Source of the DNA: Promethearchaeota archaeon
GTDB taxonomy: Archaea > Asgardarchaeota > Lokiarchaeia > Sigynarchaeales > SOKP01
DNA: 16,695 nucleotides
NCBI GenBank assembly: GCA_016839845.1
Contig: JAEOTL010000116.1
Span: 1-16,695, forward strand
Direction: 5' to 3'
Part shown: piece after piece, positions 7,402 through 13,951 of the stretch
Position numbering within the stretch: the first letter of the stretch is position 1
Layout of the letters: each line of letters opens with the position of its first letter
The notes under the pieces: generated by a model
Database searches by the model: none
The model's input: only the letters and a program-made list of their open reading frames with translations
Told to the model about the DNA's origin: nothing
Position numbers and translations under genes: made by a program

Positions 7402-8061
7402 ATGGACGTTGTAGAGAGAAACTATAAAATCATAGAAAAGAGAATGATAAAACAGATGGAAATTTCATTAAATTACGGGAAATCGTTAATTGATACCGAA
7501 CTTGATGTGGGTGTACTGAATGTCTTGGTTAAACCGATAGTAAAAACGTTTTATAAATACTGGTCGGATAAAGATGCGAAGATTGGAACTTTAGAGCAAA
7601 TAAGAGTCACCTTGGATACAGCTAAAGAATTGTTAACAAATGGAAACATCTCAAGTGAGTTTTTTAATCAGGTTATTAATCGGAATTTTCCCAAGTATTT
7701 AGAAAATGACCAAACTGACAGACAGTGCAAAAAAAATCATCGGAATTACCGGAAATTAAGGGATGTAACTAAGAAATGTTTTATCACACAAGTAGAAGAG
7801 AGTATTCTTTTATTAAAAGTTGATAAGGACATAAGCACATACAGTGAGTTATCAAGGGCAGCGTTTAATACCAAAGATAAAGCTTTTCAAGCTTTAAGAC
7901 GTCAATTGGACTACAATGAAGAAGGGATCTCAATTGTGGAGCGTGACAATTCAATTCTCTCCGTAGCTGTTGGTAAGGATGTCATACTTAGAGTATTAAG
8001 GAAAGGATTTGAGCTTACGAAAGAAAAACTAATTGAGGAACTTGATGAAATATTTAATTAA
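7402..8061 (+). CDS. Unrecognised all-helical protein, tandem paralog 2
   Basis: This 219-residue protein is the sister of the gene 63 bases upstream and almost certainly arose by tandem duplication. Both keep the same length, a near-identical segment from ERN to YW (residues 5-54), the IDTELD-x-G-x-LN stretch and the RQC-x3-H-x-NY motif (C109, H113). The middle (about 75-95) and the region after 120 have diverged, which suggests specialisation or hetero-oligomer formation. The product is predicted to be soluble and helical, with no recognisable enzyme motif. The gene is followed 48 bases later by a membrane protein on the same strand and may share its mRNA. Its function is unknown. Confidence 0.8.
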   Translation: MDVVERNYKIIEKRMIKQMEISLNYGKSLIDTELDVGVLNVLVKPIVKTFYKYWSDKDAKIGTLEQIRVTLDTAKELLTNGNISSEFFNQVINRNFPKYLENDQTDRQCKKNHRNYRKLRDVTKKCFITQVEESILLLKVDKDISTYSELSRAAFNTKDKAFQALRRQLDYNEEGISIVERDNSILSVAVGKDVILRVLRKGFELTKEKLIEELDEIFN

Positions 8062-8089
8062 AATGACATTAATTTAAGATATGACTGAT

Positions 8090-8095
8090 AAGGAG
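8090..8095 (+). promoter_or_regulatory. Possible ribosome binding site of the ECF-S/DUF2085 gene
   Basis: AAGGAG lies 14 bases before a TTG at 8110, longer than the usual spacing. The frame is open only from 8101, and no ATG or GTG lies between 8101 and 8110, so TTG is the best start despite the spacing. Confidence 0.4.
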
Positions 8096-8109
8096 AATAA
8101 TATAGTACT

Positions 8110-9171
8110 TTGAATGAACTATCTCAAAAAGAAGAACCACAGAGTAAATTACGATCAATTTTTTTAAACTTGTTAATTAGTTTCTTTATTATTGCTTCTT
8201 ATGTGAATATAGCGGAGTTTTTTGGGTCAATTTCTACTCTCTATATCCAGAATATTGACTTTATAATAAGAGTTGGTTTTACTCTAACTACTTTTACATT
8301 CCTTTCAGTACTAGCAGGGCCGTTTCATGGGCTAATCGATGGATTTTTTGCTGAACTGTTTTATCAAATTGCCTTTTATCATGAAATCTATATTGAGTGG
8401 TGCCTGATAGTGGCAATTTTAGGATTTTTGGTCGGATTATACAAATACAAGCCTTTAAAGTATCACAATAGAACTAAAGTATTTTACGCATTTTTGCAGC
8501 TGGTGATTACTTCTTTTATCATAATGGGGATTATAATCCTGGTTCAACTCCTCTTTTATCCAAATCAATATTCTCTGGAGATGATAATCTTCAACTTTGG
8601 ATTTAAATATTTAATCCAATCAGTAGTTTCTATTATAATTATTATCCCGATATTACTCATCTTATATGATAGAGGATTTGCAACAACCGAAAGACAATTG
8701 TATTATATGTGGTTTACCCACCATCCTATTTCAGCAAGTGATCATACTTTTCATCTCAATTTTGGTCGAACGAAAATTTATTTCTGCTCAAGGTGTTCAG
8801 GAGTAATTATTGGGGGGCTCGTTGCATTTTTCACAACTCAAATGATAGAAAAAATTTTTCAAGCGCAGTTAAGTGCTGAAATTGCCCTATTTTTGATTAT
8901 TATTATGCCGATACCCAACTTTATTGATTGGGGGACTCAGAGACTATTGTTGAGAAAAAGTTCGACCGTATCAAGATTATTCACGGGATTCATTATCGGT
9001 GCAGCTTTGCATATAATGAGTTTCACTTATAAGTATTATTTCTATACAATGCTGGCCCTTATCATATATTTCTCTATCCTTTTCTTGTTAGTATATTTTG
9101 GTCACAAAAAAGAGAAGAGACTTTATCAAGAAGAAGAAAATAGAAATTACTCATCATTAAATGATGAATAA
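8110..9171 (+). CDS. Membrane protein: ECF-S-like N-terminal half fused to DUF2085
   Basis: This is a 353-residue multi-pass membrane protein, probably started at TTG. The C-terminal half (about 195-330) matches the DUF2085 pattern: a paired histidine (H204-H205, THHPIS), then C226-S-R-C229-S-G-x3-GG, then P-x-FIDWGTQ (269-277) and a final S-x-x-R-x-x-TG (285-293). DUF2085 has no settled function; its CxRCxG pair suggests metal binding. The N-terminal half has about six hydrophobic stretches. Its segment LSVLAGPFHGLIDGFFAEL (65-83) resembles the signature of ECF-transporter S components, the membrane subunits that bind vitamins or metals. That reading is weaker than DUF2085. A 20-residue charged tail ends the protein. 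The gene sits between the tandem helical paralogs and a hydrolase with short gaps, suggesting one operon. Confidence 0.75.
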   Translation: MNELSQKEEPQSKLRSIFLNLLISFFIIASYVNIAEFFGSISTLYIQNIDFIIRVGFTLTTFTFLSVLAGPFHGLIDGFFAELFYQIAFYHEIYIEWCLIVAILGFLVGLYKYKPLKYHNRTKVFYAFLQLVITSFIIMGIIILVQLLFYPNQYSLEMIIFNFGFKYLIQSVVSIIIIIPILLILYDRGFATTERQLYYMWFTHHPISASDHTFHLNFGRTKIYFCSRCSGVIIGGLVAFFTTQMIEKIFQAQLSAEIALFLIIIMPIPNFIDWGTQRLLLRKSSTVSRLFTGFIIGAALHIMSFTYKYYFYTMLALIIYFSILFLLVYFGHKKEKRLYQEEENRNYSSLNDE

Positions 9172-9185
9172 GTGAGAAAGAAAAT

Positions 9186-9719
9186 TTGTGTAATGTAATG
9201 ACAAATACCCAAAATTATAATGTTATTTTTATCCATGGTTTAGAAAGTTCAGGACACGGATTTAAAGGTAGGTTACTTAAAGAACTCATACCTCAAATTC
9301 TCACACCGGATTTTGAACCATTTGATCCAAATGTCTTGATGTACGATTTGCTCCCGAAGAGAATGGATCAATTGAATCGAATTTTAAATTCTAAGAATTC
9401 TTTAGTGTTAATTGGTTCAAGTTTTGGGGGATTAATGGCAAGTCTTTTCGTTTTCCAAAATCCCAAAAGAGTTGAAAAAATGATCCTGTTAGCGCCCCTT
9501 TTAGTCTCTCGAAAACTAAAACCTCGTAATCATCCTCCAATGAGTGTCCCGGTAATTGTCTTCCATGGAAAAAATGATAAAATTGTGAAATGTAAACACA
9601 CGCGTGAAAGAGCAAAACTACTGTTTACTAATTTACAATACACAATAGTGGACGATGATCATTCACTTCACAAGACTGTTAAATCTCTTAATTGGCACAA
9701 ACTCATTTTTAATACCTAG
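9186..9719 (+). CDS. Small alpha/beta-hydrolase (YqiA-like esterase fold)
   Basis: This is a serine hydrolase of the alpha/beta fold, probably an esterase or thioesterase-like enzyme with unknown substrate. The oxyanion-loop HG follows strand VIFIHGLESSG (13-23). The nucleophile elbow is GSSFGG with S79, the acid is D131 in HGKNDKIV and the base is H159 in DDDHSL. At 177 residues it is compact and lacks a lid domain, like the YqiA/UPF0227 type. The TTG at 9186 is preceded by GTGAG (9172-9176) at good spacing, directly after the upstream stop codon. An in-frame ATG at 9198 is the alternative start and would remove four residues without touching the fold. The gene follows the DUF2085 gene by 14 bases and is very likely co-transcribed with it. 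Confidence 0.8.
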   Translation: MCNVMTNTQNYNVIFIHGLESSGHGFKGRLLKELIPQILTPDFEPFDPNVLMYDLLPKRMDQLNRILNSKNSLVLIGSSFGGLMASLFVFQNPKRVEKMILLAPLLVSRKLKPRNHPPMSVPVIVFHGKNDKIVKCKHTRERAKLLFTNLQYTIVDDDHSLHKTVKSLNWHKLIFNT

Positions 9720-9797
9720 TTAGAGGAAAGGAAGAAGAATCAATTTTCAATGGGGAGTCCTTCAAAATTATCTTTAATAAAAACTGGACTACGAATT

Positions 9798-9806
9798 CTA
9801 TAAAAT
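9798..9806 (+). promoter_or_regulatory. Putative TATA box for the zinc-ribbon membrane gene cluster
   Basis: CTATAAAAT lies about 48 bases upstream of the ATG at 9854, in the only sizeable gap (134 bases) within the long plus-strand run. It could start a separate transcript for the next three genes. Nothing else is recognisable in the gap. Confidence 0.3.
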
Positions 9807-9853
9807 CAACTGTAGGTGTCTAATAATTAAGGAAAAATTATATAATAAGATGA

Positions 9854-10345
9854 ATGAAAATGGACTGGAACACAATTATTGATACTTTACTTCTATGGTA
9901 TGAAGAGTTTGTTGAATGGTATTTAGTGCAACCCATTTATGGGCAGGTGTTGACTATAGTTGGAGTCATTGCGATTATTGCGTTAATAATAACCTTAGTT
10001 TATTATGTGATTAAGGGAATCGTATATCTCATATATTATATTCTTAAGGGGATTTACTATCTCCTAAAAGGAATAGGTTTGGGATTTTATAAACTATGTG
10101 AAGCTTTTTATTATTTAGTTTCAGGAGAACAGAAACCTGGTAAACCTTTCCAAAAGGATAGCACTTCGTCGAATGAGCAGGTTATGAAAGATTTCAGCAA
10201 TTCGTTGTATTGTAGTGAATGTGGGAAGAAATTTTCAGAAAAAATGATTCAACAAATTTATAATAATGGGATGATTTTTTGTGTCAATTGTGGAACGCAA
10301 TTTAAAATAACCAATTTCCAGAAACCATTATCGATATCTCATTAA
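9854..10345 (+). CDS. Small membrane protein with C-terminal zinc ribbon
   Basis: This 163-residue protein is of no named family. A hydrophobic segment at about 32-52 is followed by a second, aromatic-rich stretch (54-90) with Tyr/Ile/Leu and regularly spaced glycines (YVIKGI, YILKGI, YLLKGI). The second stretch is either another membrane helix or an amphipathic region lying on the membrane. A Ser/Lys linker (91-115) leads to a zinc ribbon with C120-x2-C123-G and C143-x2-C146-G. The spacing between the Cys pairs (19 residues), with G-x2-F after each pair, is nearly that of the N-terminal ribbon in the next gene, so the two are probably related by domain sharing. An alternative start is the ATG at 9860. 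The ribbon likely faces the cytosol and may mediate protein or nucleic acid contacts. Its function is unknown. Confidence 0.7.
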   Translation: MKMDWNTIIDTLLLWYEEFVEWYLVQPIYGQVLTIVGVIAIIALIITLVYYVIKGIVYLIYYILKGIYYLLKGIGLGFYKLCEAFYYLVSGEQKPGKPFQKDSTSSNEQVMKDFSNSLYCSECGKKFSEKMIQQIYNNGMIFCVNCGTQFKITNFQKPLSISH

Positions 10346-10389
10346 TCAAAAGAAATAAATCAAAACTAAAATTATAATAGGTAGGTAGT

Positions 10390-11979
10390 ATGGCTGGAAA
10401 GTTATATATTTGTAGAGAATGTGGGTACGCATTTCCAAAAGAATTAACTCATTTAATAGAGCAGAAAATTCAAGTTTTTTGTGAAAGGTGTGGTTCTCCA
10501 TTCATCCTAGAGGGTGTAGAATTTAAATCCGCACCAACACCAATTAGACGAAGAGATCTGCCCTCTATTACTATGTCTGAAAAGAGTACGTCTAATTTAG
10601 GCAAAGCAATTCAAGTTTTTAATAATATTTCTTTCATTCCTATTCTAATCTTTACGATAATTTCCTTTGCAATGATCTCAGGAATGGTACTTGATTGGGG
10701 AAATTGGATTTCCATTCTAGTTAATCGATCATTGCTAGGAATAATAGGATTAATTCTTTTAATTTATGATAGAACTCGGATTACTTCTAAAATAAAAGAA
10801 CAAAAATACAATGAAATAATTGTAGATTCATTTTGTTATGGAATTTTGGGATGCATTCTCTTTGGGACGGGGGTACTTATTCTCATTAAAGGTATTCTCA
10901 TTGTTGTTTACGTACTTACCGATAAGCAAAACAAAGACATGAAGGCATACGATTATGGAATTCTAACAAAAAATTCACTGAATTATTTTTCTTCTAAAGC
11001 GGGGTTTATTATTATCCTATTTGGGATATTTGCTGTAGTTTCAGGAAGAATACCTGATGTAAGTAGTTCAATGATCATAAATTTTCCCCTTGGTATCGGG
11101 GTTCGACTTGTATATATCATTTTCGGAGCATTATTACTACATTCATTTGTAGCACTGTTGATAGATAGAAAAATTCAAAAAAAGCTCAAGGACAAAAACT
11201 ATTTTAAGCTTCGAGATGCTATAAAAGTAATTATTTTAGGGGTGTGGGGTACGCTCTTCTTCGCAGCAGGTATTTTTATTATATTAAAGGGAGTTCTAAT
11301 ATTTTTTCTTTTTACGTTTAAACCATCAGAAAAAGCTCAGATTACTACTATTGAAGAAAAAATCCCTCCTTCTTTAGAAATTGCGGCAAAGGTTGAACCT
11401 CCAGAGGAAAAAGTCAGTGAAGAAGAAATATCTGAAGTGGTTGTCGAACCACAGCCATTGGTTGTCGAACCTGAAGAAGAAGAACCTGTAATAAGACAAC
11501 CCGAAATCCCCGATCAAAAAGACACTGAGATTAAAATAAAAGATATACCTGTTAAAGAAGAAGAAGAGAAAAGGGAAGATCAAATCGAGAAAATAGAGGA
11601 AGCTGTCGATTTAAGATTACATGATTCTCTTTTACCTGTAAAAGATGAAAAAGATAAAAAACTTGTAAAACAATATTTTACCAAAATATTTGAAGTTCTG
11701 TCTAAAGATTTAAGACAGAAGATTTTAGATTTGAAGATTCCTAAAAAAGATAAAAGAGAACTATTAGAGGAGCTTGCATTCCTGACGAAGGAGGAGCAAG
11801 CTAAGTATGTTGAAGCTTTAGTTGATTTATATAAAGAGATACCTGGTAAATTAATAGAAAGAATACGTAAACTTCCAAATGTTGAACCAAAGTATTTTGA
11901 TAGAATTGCTGAACAACTAAAATTTATGAATTCTGCAGATCAAATTAAATTTGTGCAATTTTTAGAGGATAACGCCTAA
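10390..11979 (+). CDS. Zinc-ribbon multi-pass membrane protein with acidic linker and C-terminal helical repeats
   Basis: I do not recognise a named family for this 529-residue protein, but its parts are clear. (1) An N-terminal zinc ribbon has C8-x2-C11-G and C31-x2-C34-G. (2) A membrane domain (about 80-310) is built as an internal duplication: residues 75-179 and 196-312 each end in an IYDR/LIDR segment, a charged loop and a G-T-G/G-T-L helix with the pattern KG-x-LI-x4-T. (3) A long Glu/Pro/Val-rich linker (about 315-405) is strongly acidic. (4) A C-terminal helical region holds two copies of a roughly 43-residue repeat (440-483 and 487-529). There is no signal peptide, so both ends are probably cytosolic. 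The gene follows another zinc-ribbon membrane gene by 44 bases and precedes a DNA-binding protein by 2 bases. A sensor or scaffold role is inferred only from this arrangement. Confidence 0.75.
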   Translation: MAGKLYICRECGYAFPKELTHLIEQKIQVFCERCGSPFILEGVEFKSAPTPIRRRDLPSITMSEKSTSNLGKAIQVFNNISFIPILIFTIISFAMISGMVLDWGNWISILVNRSLLGIIGLILLIYDRTRITSKIKEQKYNEIIVDSFCYGILGCILFGTGVLILIKGILIVVYVLTDKQNKDMKAYDYGILTKNSLNYFSSKAGFIIILFGIFAVVSGRIPDVSSSMIINFPLGIGVRLVYIIFGALLLHSFVALLIDRKIQKKLKDKNYFKLRDAIKVIILGVWGTLFFAAGIFIILKGVLIFFLFTFKPSEKAQITTIEEKIPPSLEIAAKVEPPEEKVSEEEISEVVVEPQPLVVEPEEEEPVIRQPEIPDQKDTEIKIKDIPVKEEEEKREDQIEKIEEAVDLRLHDSLLPVKDEKDKKLVKQYFTKIFEVLSKDLRQKILDLKIPKKDKRELLEELAFLTKEEQAKYVEALVDLYKEIPGKLIERIRKLPNVEPKYFDRIAEQLKFMNSADQIKFVQFLEDNA

Positions 11980-11981
11980 TA

Positions 11982-12875
11982 ATGTCATTGGAAAGAAGAA
12001 GAGAAGTAAAGAAATTAAAGGAAAAAGACAATTTAGAAGATAGTTCATTTAGGCGTGCTGATTTTACTCCTCTTGAGATAGCTAGGAATGCTGAAGAAGA
12101 AAAACTACAAAAGGAGCGTATGGTTGAAGAATTAACGGAAATTGAACGAGATGTACTTGAAATCGCTACAGATATTCTTAAACTGAAAAGATATGATGCG
12201 GATTTTGATATTGCCTCGGAAATGGAGATACAAAAGTATCCTATAATCGAGAAACTATATGCGAAATGTATTGCCAAACTTTCTTATCGAAAAGGATATA
12301 GTAAAGAGGAAATCTTCCTCGCTATAAGAACTTTAGAAGAAAAAACATGGATTGTGACAAATGAAAGACGAACAAAATTAGAAATCTTAACTAATGAAAA
12401 ATTAGTTAGAATTTTAAATTTCATACAAGAATATCCAGGAATCCATGCGAGAGATGAGAAAATTGAGAAAAACCTTAATATCACCAGAACTCCTTTCTTA
12501 AAGCATGTAATGACTCTTGAACGGTTTAATTTGATCAGATCAAAAAAAATTGGAAAATCCCTTCATTATTTTCAAGTCGATTTACCTCAAGATTATGATA
12601 AATTTAAAATTATATTCCTAAATCCTTTAATCCCTAAAATTTTAGAAGAATTTCTAAGAGATGAGACTTTAAATGTGTCAAAAGTTGGCGAGTCTCTTGA
12701 TGTATATCCTGGGACAATTCTCTACCATGTGAATAAGCTTAAAGATTTAAATCTAGTTAGAACCACGAAAAATAAAAATGGTAAGAAGGTGTTTCTTGTT
12801 AATTTTGAGCTCTTAAAAAAGTATAATCAGTTTTTTAAAGAACCAGATTTCAGTAAATTGCTAAATGGCTTATAA
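11982..12875 (+). CDS. Multi-winged-helix DNA-binding protein
   Basis: This is a probable archaeal transcription regulator of 297 residues. After a charged helical N-terminus (1-66) come two clear winged-helix units. The first, at 138-198, has LVRILNFIQEYPGIHARD, a recognition helix near TRTPFLKHVMTLERFNLI and a wing KKIGKSLHYF. The second, at about 213-275, has VSKVGESLDVYPGTILYHV, then NLVRTTKN and the wing GKKVFLVNF. Residues 84-136, with YSKEEIFLAIRTLEEKTWI, may be a third, weaker unit. This tandem design is common in archaeal MarR/ArsR-like regulators. No ligand-binding domain is seen. The ATG lies 2 bases after the stop codon of the zinc-ribbon membrane gene, with a GAGG inside that gene 13 bases upstream, so translation is probably coupled. 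The target genes are unknown. Confidence 0.8.
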   Translation: MSLERRREVKKLKEKDNLEDSSFRRADFTPLEIARNAEEEKLQKERMVEELTEIERDVLEIATDILKLKRYDADFDIASEMEIQKYPIIEKLYAKCIAKLSYRKGYSKEEIFLAIRTLEEKTWIVTNERRTKLEILTNEKLVRILNFIQEYPGIHARDEKIEKNLNITRTPFLKHVMTLERFNLIRSKKIGKSLHYFQVDLPQDYDKFKIIFLNPLIPKILEEFLRDETLNVSKVGESLDVYPGTILYHVNKLKDLNLVRTTKNKNGKKVFLVNFELLKKYNQFFKEPDFSKLLNGL

Positions 12876-12892
12876 CTTTTCCTTCAATAACA

Positions 12893-13774
12893 CTAATTTG
12901 GGCTCAGCTTCTGGATCTCCGGTAAACTTTTAATTAAAACCTTAATTGCGTTATCTATCCCCGTCTCCATATCAGGATGAACTTCTTTGGAATGGAGTAA
13001 ATCAAAACCACTACTTCCTGGCAAATCCGTTACTGAGAGGATTGAGGCGGTCTTAATATTAAATACCTTACCAAGTAAAAACAAGATGGAAGATTCCATA
13101 TCAATTCCTTGGATATCGACAGATTGAAGAGCCCTAATAAACTCTAAAGATTCACAAAATAGAGCATCGGTGGTCCATAAATTTATTTTTTTCACATTTT
13201 GTGGAAAAAGGGAGAGTCCAGCTTTCAATAAAGTTTCCATCAATATATTATCTGGATGGGAAATAAAAATTGATTGATTTCCCGTTAGAAGATTTTGAAA
13301 CTTGGAGAGAGGATTTGAAATAAAATCTAATTCATTACTAATCGCGGGATTTTCACGTATGTAATGGGGGCTCGTACCATCATCGCAATACGCAGATTGG
13401 GGAATTAAGATATCTCCAACTTTCATTTCCATATTTGGGGTTTCAATACCTCCGCACGTATCTAGTCTTATCACCATTTTCGTTTTGCATCGTCTCAAGC
13501 TCTCTAAAGCGATCGCACAATTTGGAGCCCCAACTAAAGATCTAATTACACTAACTTTTACTTTGTTTAATTCTCCATTATGAACTCTCCCATAAGTTCT
13601 CTTATTTTCTAATTTTCGCAATAATTTTTTCATAACAAGTTTAATCGCTGGAAGGATAACAATTTCGTTAATATTTGAAGGCCTCGTCTCTAAAATCATT
13701 CTGACGATTTTTTCATCTACACTGAGAAACTTCAGACCAAAATTAAGTATTTCACTTTTTATTTTATTTAACAT
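12893..13774 (-). CDS. Nucleoside phosphorylase (PNP/UDP family)
   Basis: This enzyme of the PNP/uridine phosphorylase family cleaves nucleosides with phosphate to give a free base and ribose-1-phosphate, for salvage. Family marks are VGAPNCAIALE (81-91), matching the GxGxPSAxIAxEE-type motif, IRLDTCGGI (102-110), VGDILIPQSAYCDDGTS (119-135), a TTDALF strand end (201-206) and the ribose-binding GIDMESS (223-229) with M226 and E227. An active-site aspartate is likely D249 in VTDLPG. At 293 residues it is slightly longer than most members, the excess being an N-terminal helical region (1-35). AAGGGAA at 13781-13787 on the minus strand sits 6 bases before the ATG and fixes the start. Purine versus uridine preference cannot be decided by eye; the DTCGG and DME pattern leans to the uridine/purine trimer-hexamer class. 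It converges on the winged-helix gene. Confidence 0.85.
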   Translation of the reverse strand: MLNKIKSEILNFGLKFLSVDEKIVRMILETRPSNINEIVILPAIKLVMKKLLRKLENKRTYGRVHNGELNKVKVSVIRSLVGAPNCAIALESLRRCKTKMVIRLDTCGGIETPNMEMKVGDILIPQSAYCDDGTSPHYIRENPAISNELDFISNPLSKFQNLLTGNQSIFISHPDNILMETLLKAGLSLFPQNVKKINLWTTDALFCESLEFIRALQSVDIQGIDMESSILFLLGKVFNIKTASILSVTDLPGSSGFDLLHSKEVHPDMETGIDNAIKVLIKSLPEIQKLSPN

Positions 13775-13780
13775 TATAAT

Positions 13781-13787
13781 TTCCCTT
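13781..13787 (-). promoter_or_regulatory. Ribosome binding site of the nucleoside phosphorylase gene
   Basis: On the minus strand the sequence reads AAGGGAA, 6 bases upstream of the ATG at 13774. It supports the chosen start. Confidence 0.5.
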
Positions 13788-13904
13788 GCTAGTTATACAA
13801 CTTAATCATTTAGAGCATTTTAGCTATTATTCAAAAGTAAGATCCTAATTATTTTTGAACTTATAATTTTTAATAATGTAGTTTAATATCTTAATAAGAT
13901 ACAA

Positions 13905-13918
13905 TTATTTATATATAA
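13905..13918 (+). promoter_or_regulatory. Putative TATA box of taw1
   Basis: TTATTTATATATAA lies about 34 bases upstream of the taw1 ATG at 13952. That would place transcription start around 13935-13945, giving a very short or nearly leaderless mRNA, as is common in archaea. No Shine-Dalgarno sequence precedes the ATG, which fits. Confidence 0.5.
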
Positions 13919-13951
13919 GTTGAGAGATTTCAACGTTTAAAGTGCTCTTTA

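Noticed and set aside
10380..10388. Short tandem repeat GGTAGGTAG before the zinc-ribbon membrane gene
   Set aside because: It is only two units long and is better read as a ribosome-binding region next to the ATG at 10390.
11374..11583. Phe/Tyr-rich open frame on the minus strand
   Set aside because: It is the antisense reading of the Glu-rich linker of the zinc-ribbon membrane protein; Glu codons read backwards give Phe and Leu.
11945..12484. Two minus-strand open frames of 110 and 66 codons
   Set aside because: They are antisense to the winged-helix regulator and have shadow-like Ser/Ile/Phe composition.
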